Of a stretch of DNA of 64,000 nt, positions 7,253-18,044 are shown in pieces. The notes under the pieces are model-generated. The model made no database searches, was not told where the DNA came from, and saw only the letters and a program-made list of their open reading frames with translations. The stretch comes from CADEEN01 sp040384625 (GTDB lineage: Bacteria > Pseudomonadota > Gammaproteobacteria > Burkholderiales > Burkholderiaceae_C): positions 1 through 64,000 of the forward strand of contig JAZKIW010000010.1 of NCBI GenBank assembly GCA_040384625.1, read 5' to 3'. Positions within the stretch are counted from its first letter, which is position 1. Every line of letters starts with the position of its first letter. The position numbers and the translations under genes were made by a program.

Positions 7253-8170
7253 ATGGCCAGACCCTACAAGGGCGTCTTTCCGGTGGTGCCCACCACCTTC
7301 ACCGAAACCGGCGAGCTCGATCTCGAGAGCCAGAAGCGCTGCGTCGACTTCATGATCGACGCCGGCTCGACCGGCCTGTGCATCCTGGCCAACTTCTCCG
7401 AGCAGTTCGTGCTGTCCGACGACGATCGCGAGGTGTTGACGCAGCTGATCCTCGATCACGTCGCCGGTCGCGTGCCCGTGATCGTGACGACCACGCACTT
7501 CGGCACCCGGGTCTGCGCCGAACGCAGCCGGCGCGCCCAGGACCTCGGCGCCGCGATGGTGATGGTCATGCCGCCATATCACGGCGCGACGATCCGCATC
7601 GGCGAAGCGCTGATCCACGAGTTCTATGCCCGGCTGTCCGACGCCATCACGATCCCGATCATGATCCAGGACGCACCGGTGGCCGGTACGCCACTGTCGG
7701 CCGCCTTCCTCGCGCGCATGGCCAAGGAGATCGAGAACGTCGCGTACTTCAAGATCGAGACCGCCGGCGCGGCGAGCAAGCTGCGCGAGCTGATCGCCCT
7801 GGGTAGCGCCGCCATCGAAGGCCCCTGGGACGGCGAAGAAGCGATCACCCTGCTGCCCGACCTCGACGCCGGGGCGACCGGCTCGATGACCGGCGGGGGC
7901 TACCCCGACGGCATCCGCCGCATCCTCGATGCCTATACGGCAGGCCGGCGCGAAGACGCCATCGCCGAGTACGCGCGCTGGCTGCCATTGATCAACTATG
8001 AAAATCGCCAGGGCGGCATCCTGACGGCCAAGGCCTTGATGAAGGCCGGCGGCGTGATCGCCTGCGAAGCGCCGCGCCACCCCTTCCCGGCCATGAACCC
8101 TGCCGTGCGCGTCGGCCTGCTCGAAGCAGCGAAGCGCCTCGACCCGCTGGTGCTGCGCTGGGGCCGTTGA
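7253..8170 (+). CDS. L-2-keto-3-deoxyarabonate dehydratase-like protein (DapA/NAL family)
   Basis: 305 aa, dihydrodipicolinate synthase fold. It closely resembles, from memory, the Azospirillum-type L-2-keto-3-deoxyarabonate dehydratase: GVFPVVPTTF start, CILANFSEQF, MPPYHGAT, IMIQDAPVAGTPLS, EGPWDGEEAITLLPDL and NYENRQGGILTAKALM. The Schiff-base Lys is in NVAYFKIET. The Tyr of the usual PYY motif is replaced by His (PPYHG), as in that dehydratase subgroup. Expected product is alpha-ketoglutarate semialdehyde. The ATG at 7253 begins the family's usual N-terminus; a GTG at 7241 overlaps the preceding stop. No semialdehyde dehydrogenase gene is in the window. Confidence 0.85.
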   Translation: MARPYKGVFPVVPTTFTETGELDLESQKRCVDFMIDAGSTGLCILANFSEQFVLSDDDREVLTQLILDHVAGRVPVIVTTTHFGTRVCAERSRRAQDLGAAMVMVMPPYHGATIRIGEALIHEFYARLSDAITIPIMIQDAPVAGTPLSAAFLARMAKEIENVAYFKIETAGAASKLRELIALGSAAIEGPWDGEEAITLLPDLDAGATGSMTGGGYPDGIRRILDAYTAGRREDAIAEYARWLPLINYENRQGGILTAKALMKAGGVIACEAPRHPFPAMNPAVRVGLLEAAKRLDPLVLRWGR

Positions 8171-8172
8171 CG

Positions 8173-8832
8173 CTAACGCCTGCGCGCCAGCGTCAGGCCA
8201 TCACCGACGGTCAGCAGGGCGTGGTCGACCCGCTCGTCACGCTGGAGTTTCGCGTTCAGTGCCTGCAGGGCCGCGGTGTCCGCATCCTTCGCCGGGCGAG
8301 CGACGGCGCCGTTCCAAAGCGTGTTGTCGAAGGCGATCAGGCCACCGGGTCGAACCAGCACGAGGCAGCGCTCGTAGTAGGCGTCGTAGTTCGACTTGTC
8401 GGCGTCGATGAAGGCGAAGTCGTAGGTTCCGGCCTGCCCGGCGGCCAGCCGTGCGTCCAGGGTCTCCTGTGCCGGTGCGAGGACGAGCTCAATCTTGTGC
8501 GCGACGCCGGCCTGCTGCCAGAACGGCCGGCCGATGCGTGTGTATTCGTCGCTCACATCGCAGGCCAGCACGCGGCCGTCGTCGGGCAGGGCCAGGGCCA
8601 CGGTCAGCGCGCTGTAGCCGGTGAAGGTGCCGATCTCGATCGTGCGCCGTGCGCCCAGCAGCTTGATCAGCAGGGCCATGAACTGGCCCTGATCGGCCGC
8701 GATCTGCATCCCGGCATGCGGATGCGTCCGGGTCGCCTCGCGCAGCGCGATTTGAGCCGGATGCTCGCGCACCGAATGGGCAAGCACATAGTCGAACAGC
8801 TGGTCGTCGATCTGCAGCGTGCGTAACGACAT
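8173..8832 (-). CDS. Class I SAM-dependent O-methyltransferase (caffeoyl-CoA type)
   Basis: 219 aa. The order of motifs is that of the small bacterial catechol/caffeoyl-CoA O-methyltransferases: helical N-terminal lid, IEIGTFTGYSALTVALALP (SAM loop, about residue 65), LACDVSDE, then FAFIDADKSNYDAYYE (metal-binding Asp region) and LIAFDNTLWNGAVA (second metal site). Start ATG at 8832 is preceded by GAGGAG; open frame further upstream has no such site. It is convergent with the aldonate operon, ending 2 nt from it. The methyl acceptor cannot be told. Confidence 0.9.
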   Translation of the reverse strand: MSLRTLQIDDQLFDYVLAHSVREHPAQIALREATRTHPHAGMQIAADQGQFMALLIKLLGARRTIEIGTFTGYSALTVALALPDDGRVLACDVSDEYTRIGRPFWQQAGVAHKIELVLAPAQETLDARLAAGQAGTYDFAFIDADKSNYDAYYERCLVLVRPGGLIAFDNTLWNGAVARPAKDADTAALQALNAKLQRDERVDHALLTVGDGLTLARRR

Positions 8833-8875
8833 GTCGGGACTCCTCGCAAAGGATCGAATTGTGCGCGGCCCCGAC

Positions 8876-9694
8876 TCAACGCCTCGCCGCAGACCCTGAT
8901 GAGGCGGCGCGAGGCAGGTTGGCGGCAACGAGCGCGGCGGCCAAGGTCACCAGCCAGGAGTAGTAGACCCACAGCAGGAAAACGGGAAACACCGCGAAGG
9001 CGCCGTACACGGCCTTGTAGGTCGGGATCTTCAGCAGGTAGGCGGCAAAGCCGAGCTTGCCCAGCTCGAGCGCAACGCTGGCGATGAACGCGCCCGCGAT
9101 CGCATCGCGCCGCCTCACGCGGGTGTTCGGGATGAAGTAGAACAGGCAGGCCAGGCCGAGCCAGCTCAGCACCACCGGGCCCAGGTCGAAGACGAACTTC
9201 GCCGACGGCGGCAGGGGCCCGAGCAGACCCATCGACACACCCAGCACGTACGAGCTGGCCCATAGACTGAGTCCGAGGAGTGGCGGCCCCACGGCGAGAA
9301 CCAACATGTACAAGCCCACGCGCTTGAGCAGTGGGCGGGTTCGTTTCACGTTCCAGATCTGGTTGAAGGCGTTCTCCACCGTCAACAGCATGGCGACCGC
9401 CGTCACCAGCAGGAACAGCGAACCCGCCAAAGTCAGCTCGCTGGCATTGGCGGCGAACTGGTGCAGGTACTTCAGAACCGTGCGAGCGATTTCGGCCGGG
9501 AGCAGGCTCTTGAACAAGACCTCCTCGAGCACTGCTTCGAACCGGTTGAAGATCGGAAAACGCGTGAAGAGCGCGAAGCTGACCGCCAGGAACGGCACGA
9601 CGGACAGCAGGGTCGCGAAGGTCAGGCTGCCCGCCACCTGAGCCAGGCGTTCCTGCCTGGCACGACGGAAGGTGAGACGGGTCAGGTTGAACAT
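8876..9694 (-). CDS. YihY/UPF0761 family inner-membrane protein
   Basis: 272 aa with about six transmembrane helices. The YihY signatures are visible: AGSLTFATLLSVVPFLAVSFALF near the N-terminus, TVENAFNQIWNVKRTRPLLKR in the middle, YFIPNTRVRRRDAIAGAF and AAYLLKIPTYKAVYGAFAVFPVFLLWVYYSW near the C-terminus. The family was once called RNase BN in error; its real function is unclear, with a role in membrane or lipid homeostasis suggested. Start ATG at 9694 begins the usual N-terminus. It is divergent from the FAH-family gene. Confidence 0.93.
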   Translation of the reverse strand: MFNLTRLTFRRARQERLAQVAGSLTFATLLSVVPFLAVSFALFTRFPIFNRFEAVLEEVLFKSLLPAEIARTVLKYLHQFAANASELTLAGSLFLLVTAVAMLLTVENAFNQIWNVKRTRPLLKRVGLYMLVLAVGPPLLGLSLWASSYVLGVSMGLLGPLPPSAKFVFDLGPVVLSWLGLACLFYFIPNTRVRRRDAIAGAFIASVALELGKLGFAAYLLKIPTYKAVYGAFAVFPVFLLWVYYSWLVTLAAALVAANLPRAASSGSAARR

Positions 9695-9808
9695 GCGTGC
9701 GCCGAGATGCCTAGGATCGGGGACGGGAGATTGTGGATGTGCTGCGTCAGCAGAGGCTCTGCCCAAGCGCGCTATCCTCGCCTGCATCCCACCGCAGGGC
9801 CCCACGCG

Positions 9809-10987
9809 ATGACCAAGCCACTCGACTTCAGCAACACCCTGCCCGACGATGCCGCCCACGCGCTGCTGATCGGGCGCCTCTGGCAACCCGGCATCGGCCC
9901 GACCCTGGTCGCCTGCCATGACGGCGCGCTGCTCGACCTGTCGCGCCTCGCGCCGACATCGAGCCAGTTGCTGGAGATCGAGGCCCCCGCGGCTGCCGTG
10001 CGCGGGGCCTTGGCCGGCGCCCCGCGCATCGGCGACTTCGCCGCCGCGCTCGCCAACAGCGACGAGTCGACACGCGATGCAGGCCAGCCCTGGCTGCTCG
10101 CCCCCTGCGACCTGCAGGTCGTCAAAGCCAGCGGCGTGACCTTCGTTTCCAGCCTGCTCGAACGCGTGATCGAGGAGCAGGCGCGCGGCGATGCGAGCAA
10201 GGCCGAAGGCATCCGGCGCTCGCTCCAGGGCATCCTCGGCGACAACCTGGCGGGCATCGTGCCGGGCTCGGCCGAGTCCGCGCGTGTCAAGCAGGTGCTG
10301 ATCGCCCAGGGAGCCTGGTCACAGTATCTCGAGGTCGGCATCGGGCCGGACGCCGAGATCTTTACCAAGGCTCCGGTGCTGTCCTCGGTGGGCACCGGCA
10401 GCCATGTCGGCATCCACCCAAACTCGCATTGGAACAACCCCGAACCGGAGATCGTGCTGGCTGTCTCGAGCCGAGGCGCGACGATCGGCGCATCGCTCGG
10501 CAACGACGTCAACCTGCGCGACTTCGAGGGCCGCAGTGCGCTGCTCCTGGGCAAGGCCAAGGACAACAATGCCTCGTGCGCGATCGGCCCTTTCATCCGG
10601 CTGTTCGACGAGCACTTCGGCATCGACGACGTGCGTGGCGCCGATCTCGCGATGCGCGTTGACGGCGCCGACGGCTTCACGCTGCACGGTTCGAGCTCGC
10701 TCTCGATGATCAGCCGTGATCCGCTGGACATCGTGAGCCATGCGATCGGCACCAACCACCAGTACCCTGATGGCTTCATGCTCTTCCTGGGCACCATGTT
10801 CGCGCCCACGCAGGACCGGCACGGCCCGGGCCTGGGCTTCACCCACGACGTCGGCGACGTGGTGCGCATTGCCACGTCGCGTCTGGGCACCCTTGTCAAC
10901 CGGGTCGACCATTGCGAGCGCGCGGCGCCGTGGCAGTTCGGTATCGCTGCGCTGATGAAGAACCTGGCGCAGCGCGGGCTGTTGTGA
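9809..10987 (+). CDS. Fumarylacetoacetate hydrolase (FAH) family protein
   Basis: 392 aa. The C-terminal FAH catalytic fold shows the metal-binding acidic residues in NPEPEIVLAVSS, and GNDVNLRDFEGRSALLLGKAKDNNASCAIGPF. This layout (about 390 aa, N-terminal domain about 170 aa, DxNxRDxEG) resembles 2-keto-3-deoxy-D-arabinonate dehydratase and related sugar-acid enzymes rather than true fumarylacetoacetase. The nearby aldonate operon at 4-8 kb makes a sugar-acid role plausible, but the gene is separated from it by two minus-strand genes. Start ATG at 9809. The stop overlaps the greB GTG start (GTGA). Confidence 0.82.
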   Translation: MTKPLDFSNTLPDDAAHALLIGRLWQPGIGPTLVACHDGALLDLSRLAPTSSQLLEIEAPAAAVRGALAGAPRIGDFAAALANSDESTRDAGQPWLLAPCDLQVVKASGVTFVSSLLERVIEEQARGDASKAEGIRRSLQGILGDNLAGIVPGSAESARVKQVLIAQGAWSQYLEVGIGPDAEIFTKAPVLSSVGTGSHVGIHPNSHWNNPEPEIVLAVSSRGATIGASLGNDVNLRDFEGRSALLLGKAKDNNASCAIGPFIRLFDEHFGIDDVRGADLAMRVDGADGFTLHGSSSLSMISRDPLDIVSHAIGTNHQYPDGFMLFLGTMFAPTQDRHGPGLGFTHDVGDVVRIATSRLGTLVNRVDHCERAAPWQFGIAALMKNLAQRGLL

Positions 10988-11550
10988 ACAAGGCATTCAC
11001 GAAGGAAACCGACGGCGACGCCGACGACGATGAAGGCGATGCCCCAGCTCTGCCGCCGCTGCCCGCCGGGTCCAAGAACTACCTCACACCAACCGGTTAC
11101 ACGCGCCTGCGCGCCGAGTTGCTGAGCCTGCTCGACGACGAGCGGCCGAAGGTCGTCGAAGTGGTGTCGTGGGCGGCGAAAAATGGCGACCGTTCCGAGA
11201 ACGGCGACTACCTGTACGGCAAGAAGCGCTTGCGCGAGATCGATCGCCGCATCCGCTTTCTCACCAAGCGCCTTGACATCGCCGAAGTGGCCGACCCGTC
11301 GCTGCACTTCGGACAGGACCAGGTCTTCTTCGGCGCCGCAGTCACCTACATCGACGGCCACGGCGAAGAGCGCACGGTCACGATCAAGGGCATCGACGAG
11401 GTCGATCACCTCGCCGGCGAAGTGAGCTGGATCTCTCCGGTGGCGCGGGCCCTGCTCAAGGCGCGCGTCGGCGACGAATTGACGCTGACCACACCGCGCG
11501 GCCCCGAACGCATCGAGATCGTCGACGTGCGCTATCCCGCGCCGGGTTGA
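10984..11550 (+). CDS. greB: Transcription elongation factor GreB
   Basis: 188 aa with a GTG start overlapping the preceding stop. The coiled-coil finger carries the GreB signature NGDRSENGDYLYGKKRLREI, with the acidic tip residues that stimulate transcript cleavage by RNA polymerase, followed by a C-terminal FKBP-like domain (about 115-188). An extra N-terminal acidic stretch of about 25 residues (DGDADDDEGD) precedes the canonical start at KNYLTPTGY. The 3' end overlaps the convergent response-regulator gene by 19 nt. Confidence 0.95.
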   Translation: MNKAFTKETDGDADDDEGDAPALPPLPAGSKNYLTPTGYTRLRAELLSLLDDERPKVVEVVSWAAKNGDRSENGDYLYGKKRLREIDRRIRFLTKRLDIAEVADPSLHFGQDQVFFGAAVTYIDGHGEERTVTIKGIDEVDHLAGEVSWISPVARALLKARVGDELTLTTPRGPERIEIVDVRYPAPG

Positions 11551-12212
11551 GTGCGAAGCAGGTTGGCCAGCTCGACGGCCGAACGCACGGCCATCTTGTC
11601 GAACAGGCGAGCGCGGTGGACTTCGACGGTGCGCACGCTGATGCCCAGCGCATCGGCGATCAGCTTGTTCGGTTTGCCGTCGATCACCAACTGCATCACC
11701 TCACGCTCGCGCTCGGTTAGCTCGGCCACGGCACGCGCGACACCGTCCTGGCCGCGCCGGGCCAACAGGTGCGCGCGGCTGGCCGCCAGAGCCTGCTCGA
11801 TGCGGTCGACCAGGGCGTTGTCGGAGAACGGCTTCTCGACGAAGTCGAAGGCGCCGCGCTTGACCGCCGCCACCGCGGTCGGCACATCGCCATGCCCGGT
11901 GAGGAAGATCACCGGCATGGCCGACAGCAGGCCGCGTTCGACCAGACGGTCGAACAAGGCCAGGCCACTCATGCCGGGCATGCGCACATCGAGCAGCAGG
12001 GCCGAGGGCGCGGTCGGCCAGCGCCCGCCGTGGCGAGCCGCGCACTCGACGGCCATGGTGTCGAAAGCCTCCGCGCTGGCATAGGCCTCCGACAACAAGC
12101 GGCGCGAGCGTAGCAGCCAGGCCATGGCCTCGCGCAGCACCTCCTCGTCATCGACGAGGTAAACCATCGGCAGACCGAGCGGTGCCGAGGACGTTGACGG
12201 CGCGTCAGGCAT
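11532..12212 (-). CDS. Response regulator, FixJ/DctR type (REC + LuxR HTH)
   Basis: 226 aa. Receiver domain (residues 15-130) with the acidic pocket LVDDEE, phosphoacceptor Asp75 in LLLDVRMPG, Thr105 in FLTGHGDV and Lys127 in VEKPF. A C-terminal LuxR/FixJ helix-turn-helix follows (about 160-220, LTEREREVMQLVIDGKPNK, then RTVEVHRARLFDKM). It lies 12 nt downstream of the cognate histidine kinase gene and is surely co-transcribed. Together they look like the DctS/DctR systems that control C4-dicarboxylate uptake. The 3' end overlaps greB tail-to-tail by 19 nt. Confidence 0.93.
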   Translation of the reverse strand: MPDAPSTSSAPLGLPMVYLVDDEEVLREAMAWLLRSRRLLSEAYASAEAFDTMAVECAARHGGRWPTAPSALLLDVRMPGMSGLALFDRLVERGLLSAMPVIFLTGHGDVPTAVAAVKRGAFDFVEKPFSDNALVDRIEQALAASRAHLLARRGQDGVARAVAELTEREREVMQLVIDGKPNKLIADALGISVRTVEVHRARLFDKMAVRSAVELANLLRTQPGAG

Positions 12213-12224
12213 GACGCAGGTTTA

Positions 12225-14276
12225 TCACGGCGCCGCCCGCAGCGTGAAGCGAAACGTGGTGCCCGCCACCCCGGACTCGAAATCGAGTGCGCCTCCGTGC
12301 TGCTCGATCACCGTGCGGCACAGCGACAAGCCCAGCCCCATGCCCTCGCTGCGGGTGGTGAAGAAAGGCGTGAAGAGGCGTTCCGCCACGTCCGGTGCGA
12401 TGCCCGGGCCGGCGTCGTGCACGCTGAATTCGATCCAGGCCCCTTGCGCGGGCCGCACAGCGATGCGCAACAGGCGTTCCGCGAGCGGCGTCGCTTCGCC
12501 CTCCATCGCCTGGATCCCATTGCGCGTCAGGTTCAGCAACACCTGTTCCACCATCGTGCGGTCGGCCCACACCCGCGGCGGCGGCGCGGGAAGGTCGACC
12601 TCGATGCGGGCAGCGCTCTTGCGCGCCTGCAACCGCACCAGGGGCAACACGGCATCGATCAGCAGGGCGGCGGAGACCGCCTCACGTGCCTGTTCGCGCC
12701 GACGCACGAAGTCGTGCACGCTCTTGATCGTGCGCCCGGCGCGCTCGGCCTGCTCGGCGATGCGGCCGATCGACTGGCGCAGCAGCGCGCGCAGCTCCGA
12801 CGCCTCGCCTGCCGGCTCGTCGAGCAGGTTCATCGAGCCGCTGGCATAGCTGGCGATCGCCGCCAGCGGCTGGTTCAGCTCATGGCTCAGCAGCGAGGCC
12901 ATCTCACCGACCGTGGCCAGGCGTGCCGTGGCCTGCAGCCGCTCCTGCTGCTGGCGCGCCAGGTCCTCGACACGGCGCTGGTCCGAGACGTCCAGCGCGG
13001 CACTCATCCAGCCGCTGTGGCGGCCGGCGCTGTCGACCAGGGGGGCTTCATAGAGCATGACCGGGAAGCGCTCGCCGTTCTTGCGCATGAAGACGGTCTC
13101 GTAGCCGATGCGGGCGTCGCCCCCCGTGCGTTTGACCGCCCCGCCGGCGGCCAGGCGCTTGGCCTGGCGCTCGGCGTACTCGCTGACCCGTTCCGGCGGC
13201 CAGTACGGTGGTGTTGGCGCACGCTGCATTTCGTCGGCATCGAAGCCGACCATCCGACAGAAGGCCGGGTTGACATAGGTGATGCGTCCCTGGAGGTCGC
13301 GTGCCCGCAGGCCGGTGCTCAGCGAGTCCTCCATCGCCTTGCGGAAGGCCAGCGCTTCGGCCAAGCGTTCCTCGGCGGCAGCGCGGCGCCGCACATCGCG
13401 CGCCAGCAGCAGCACCAAGCCGAACAGCGCCATCGACAGGCCGACGACCAGAGCCAGGCTGAGGTTGGGAATCAGGTGCGGCCGGCCTTCGACGCTGTCG
13501 GCGCGCAGGCGCAAGGCAGCGCCAGCCAGATCGAGCGGATGCTCGGCACGGTAGATGCCGGCGCCACGCACGGTGCCGGCCCGCGCCAGGCGCGCACCGT
13601 CACCCTCGACGAAGCTCAGTTCATGGCTGCGCAACGGGTCGGCTACGAGCGCCTCTTCGAGCAGTGCAGCGAGGGAGAAGGTGGCGACCATGCTGCCCAG
13701 ACCGCCCTCGGCCGACGAAATCGGCACGCAGAGGTCGATCACCTCGAGGCCCAGACCGTCGGGCTGCGGTACGAAGTAGCTGCGTGAAAACGCCGGAGAG
13801 CCGCTGCGGCGCGCCGTCCCGCAGGCGAACTCGGCCTCCAGACTCAGTTGCTCGCGCGGGATCGGCGTGAACAGGGTGGCCAGGTAAGGCGACTGGACGG
13901 CCAGGTCGATGACGAACCGGGCATCGCGCTGCTCGATGCGCAGCAGTTCTCGGCGCGCGCGCAGGATCTCGCCCGCTTCGCTGCGCCATTGTGCCGCCGA
14001 GGGCTCGTTCCATAGCAGGGCTTGCAGGCTCTGCAGGCTGCGGGTGAGGCCCTGGCGCGCCTGCGCTGCAGCGGCAACGGCCACCGCCTCCGTGCGGTCC
14101 TGCGCACGCGTGGTCTCGTAGTTCACGGCCAGCAGAACCAGCAGGGTCTGGGCGACGGCGAGCAAGGCGATCAGCAGTCCCCACAGCAGTGCCCGCCGCC
14201 AGCCCTGCGCAGCTCGGTTCGGGGCGGCCAGGGGGGCGGCCTCGGCCGGAGCAACGGCGGGCGCGGCGTGGGTCAT
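12225..14276 (-). CDS. Sensor histidine kinase, DctS-like (periplasmic sensor, PAS, HisKA, HATPase)
   Basis: 683 aa. TM1 at about residues 29-51, a periplasmic region of about 215 residues (double-PAS-like), TM2 at about 272-293, a cytoplasmic PAS domain (about 305-430, with ITYVNPAFCRMVGFDADEM), a HisKA phosphoacceptor His465 in SLLSHELNQPLAAIASY, and an HATPase domain with N box NLTRNGIQAM, G1 DAGPGIAP and GLGLSLC. The H-box type and architecture match the DctB/DctS family sensing dicarboxylates. The divergent neighbour is malic enzyme, a natural target. ATG at 14276 begins the pre-TM1 segment; an upstream in-frame start is less likely. Confidence 0.9.
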   Translation of the reverse strand: MTHAAPAVAPAEAAPLAAPNRAAQGWRRALLWGLLIALLAVAQTLLVLLAVNYETTRAQDRTEAVAVAAAAQARQGLTRSLQSLQALLWNEPSAAQWRSEAGEILRARRELLRIEQRDARFVIDLAVQSPYLATLFTPIPREQLSLEAEFACGTARRSGSPAFSRSYFVPQPDGLGLEVIDLCVPISSAEGGLGSMVATFSLAALLEEALVADPLRSHELSFVEGDGARLARAGTVRGAGIYRAEHPLDLAGAALRLRADSVEGRPHLIPNLSLALVVGLSMALFGLVLLLARDVRRRAAAEERLAEALAFRKAMEDSLSTGLRARDLQGRITYVNPAFCRMVGFDADEMQRAPTPPYWPPERVSEYAERQAKRLAAGGAVKRTGGDARIGYETVFMRKNGERFPVMLYEAPLVDSAGRHSGWMSAALDVSDQRRVEDLARQQQERLQATARLATVGEMASLLSHELNQPLAAIASYASGSMNLLDEPAGEASELRALLRQSIGRIAEQAERAGRTIKSVHDFVRRREQAREAVSAALLIDAVLPLVRLQARKSAARIEVDLPAPPPRVWADRTMVEQVLLNLTRNGIQAMEGEATPLAERLLRIAVRPAQGAWIEFSVHDAGPGIAPDVAERLFTPFFTTRSEGMGLGLSLCRTVIEQHGGALDFESGVAGTTFRFTLRAAP

Positions 14277-14435
14277 GCTGCGGGCCAGTATTGCGTACCG
14301 CCACCGCAAAGCCGATACGCAGTTTCGCGCATGGGTGGCCCAGGGGTGTCCCGCTATGGTGCGCGCTGCGACCATGCGGCATCATCGACGGCCCGCCGCG
14401 GCCCACGCCCTGCCCTCACAACCGAGCCCACCACC

Positions 14436-16754
<2,319 letters not shown>

Positions 16755-16865
16755 TTGGTGCAGCGCAGCGTCTGCGCGGCGCCTCGTCACAGGGCAGTCA
16801 TGGCCGCTTCAGCCTTTACTCAGCGTAATTGTTATTGGTAGTGTGCGCACACACCCTAACCAGCG

Positions 16866-16890
16866 TCATTGCCCCAATTTAGGGCAATGA
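16866..16890 (+). other. Perfect hairpin between maeB and the ribonuclease gene
   Basis: TCATTGCCC (16866-16874), 7-nt AT-rich loop CAATTTA, GGGCAATGA (16882-16890). There is no U-run on either side. It could end maeB transcription weakly, act as an operator, or be a dyad ahead of the RNase promoter. The surrounding 190 nt (16755-16947) holds no gene and is more AT-rich than the coding DNA. Confidence 0.55.
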
Positions 16891-16947
16891 CTTGAGGTTT
16901 TGAGGCCGATCCGGTACCATGCGCGTTTGATTTTTCAGGGTAAACCC

Positions 16948-17391
16948 GTGGGATCCGTCGGATCATCGTTGGCGACGTCGCTCGGCAAGGCGGCGCAAAA
17001 GTTGGGGCTTGCTCTGACGGTTGCTGCGGCGACGCTGGGGCCGGCCCAGGGGCGTGCGACGGAGACCGATGTGGCCCTGGCTGCGCTGCCCGCCGAAGCC
17101 CAGCGCACCGCACAACTGATCCGTCAAGGAGGCCCCTTCCCGTATGCGAAGGACGGCAGCGTGTTCGGCAACCGCGAAAGACAGCTGCCGCGCCAGGCGC
17201 GAGGCTATTACCGCGAATACACCGTCAAGACGCCAGGGGCGCACGACCGCGGGGCACGTCGCATCGTCTGCGGCGGGCGCGAGGTAACGAGACCCCTGCA
17301 CTGCTACTACACCGCCGACCACTATGCGAGCTTCAGGCGCATTTTGGATGGCAACGGCAACCTGGCCAGCGCAAGCCAGACCCGGCCGTGA
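16948..17391 (+). CDS. Secreted guanyl-type ribonuclease (barnase/N1 family)
   Basis: 147 aa from a GTG start with CAGGG upstream. A hydrophobic leader (about residues 13-35, LGKAAQKLGLALTVAAATLG) precedes the barnase-like domain. The catalytic set is visible: general base Glu90 in YREYTV, Arg104/105 in RGARRIV, and general acid His125 in TADHYASFRRI, the same order as Glu73, Arg87 and His102 of barnase. Cys108 and Cys119 could pair. The next gene is its barstar-type inhibitor. It may be exported for nutrient scavenging or competition; an upstream TTG at 16900 would give a longer leader. Confidence 0.88.
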   Translation: MGSVGSSLATSLGKAAQKLGLALTVAAATLGPAQGRATETDVALAALPAEAQRTAQLIRQGGPFPYAKDGSVFGNRERQLPRQARGYYREYTVKTPGAHDRGARRIVCGGREVTRPLHCYYTADHYASFRRILDGNGNLASASQTRP

Positions 17392-17436
17392 ATCGAATTC
17401 CTGTTTTCTTTCTTTGACTTGAGGAGGCACGCGACC

Positions 17437-17832
17437 ATGCTCTTGCAGACCGTCCGTCCAAATATCGTGCAGTCCATTCGCGCTTACCGCGTCGAGGATC
17501 TGATGCAGGCCGCGCACGACGCCGGCCAGCACTTCCTTTACGCCAACATGGCCAACGCGCAATCCAAACAGGAAGTCCTCGACGGCATTGCCGAGGCCTT
17601 CACGTTCCCGGTTCACTTCGGCAAGAACCTGGATGCGCTGTACGACTGCATGACCGATCTGGTTCAGAAGGCCGGCGCCCAGCCGGGCTTTGTCGTCGTG
17701 CTCGAACAGCTGCCCGACAACCCGCGCTTCGACCGCGAGACGCGCGAGCAACTGCTCGACGCCTTCCGCGACGCAGCCGACTTCTGGGCGGAGCGCAAAG
17801 TACCGTTCAGGTGCTTCTATTCTTTTCAGTAG
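17437..17832 (+). CDS. Barstar-family ribonuclease inhibitor
   Basis: 131 aa. The barstar core is clear: FPVHFGKNLDALYDCMTDL (residues 57-75), with Asp66 and Asp70 matching the acidic residues of barstar that plug the barnase active site, and the C-terminal FRCFYSF strand. An N-terminal extension of about 30 residues (LQTVRPNIVQSIRAYRVED) precedes the fold. Ribosome site GAGGAG lies 7 nt before the ATG. It immediately follows the ribonuclease gene and protects the cytoplasm from unexported enzyme. Confidence 0.92.
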   Translation: MLLQTVRPNIVQSIRAYRVEDLMQAAHDAGQHFLYANMANAQSKQEVLDGIAEAFTFPVHFGKNLDALYDCMTDLVQKAGAQPGFVVVLEQLPDNPRFDRETREQLLDAFRDAADFWAERKVPFRCFYSFQ

Positions 17833-17866
17833 CCCGCTCCCTCGAAATCGGGTCATGGGAGCGGGC
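17832..17866 (+). other. Strong hairpin overlapping the barstar stop codon
   Basis: Perfect 10-bp stem GCCCGCTCCC (17832-17841) and GGGAGCGGGC (17857-17866) with a 15-nt loop, starting at the last base of the barstar stop. There is no U-run, so it may be a Rho-type end, an mRNA-stabilising element, or a structure limiting translation of the small reading frame starting at 17874. Confidence 0.6.
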
Positions 17867-17873
17867 GGCAGAG

Positions 17874-18026
17874 ATGGCCCCCACGAGCAACACCAGCAGC
17901 GAAGGCAGCAGCAAGGCGAAGACCGCCGCGGCTGCCAAGGCTGCGGCAGCCAACGCCAGTTTCGGCATGAACATGCCGCTGATGAGCAGCGCGTTCGACA
18001 CAGCGATGTGGTTGAACGCCGCCTGA
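17874..18026 (+). CDS. Small Ala-rich hypothetical protein
   Basis: 50 aa, not recognised. The sequence is Ser/Thr-rich, then a Lys-Ala run (SKAKTAAAAKAAAANA), then FGMNMPLMSSAFDTAMWLNAA, which could form an amphipathic helix. It sits between the hairpin after barstar and a rho-independent terminator at 18045-18068, so the region is transcribed on this strand. The ribosome site is weak (GGAG 13 nt upstream). It may be a real small protein, or the segment may be a small RNA or a 3' UTR. The opposite strand also has a 64-aa hydrophobic frame that looks like a compositional shadow. Confidence 0.4.
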   Translation: MAPTSNTSSEGSSKAKTAAAAKAAAANASFGMNMPLMSSAFDTAMWLNAA

Positions 18027-18044
18027 GCTGACGAACCTGGGAGA

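Noticed and set aside
17807..18001. Minus-strand 64-aa hydrophobic frame opposite the small Ala-rich ORF
   Set aside because: Its hydrophobicity is the antisense of Ala/Lys codons; the terminator at 18045-18068 and the upstream genes support transcription on the plus strand.
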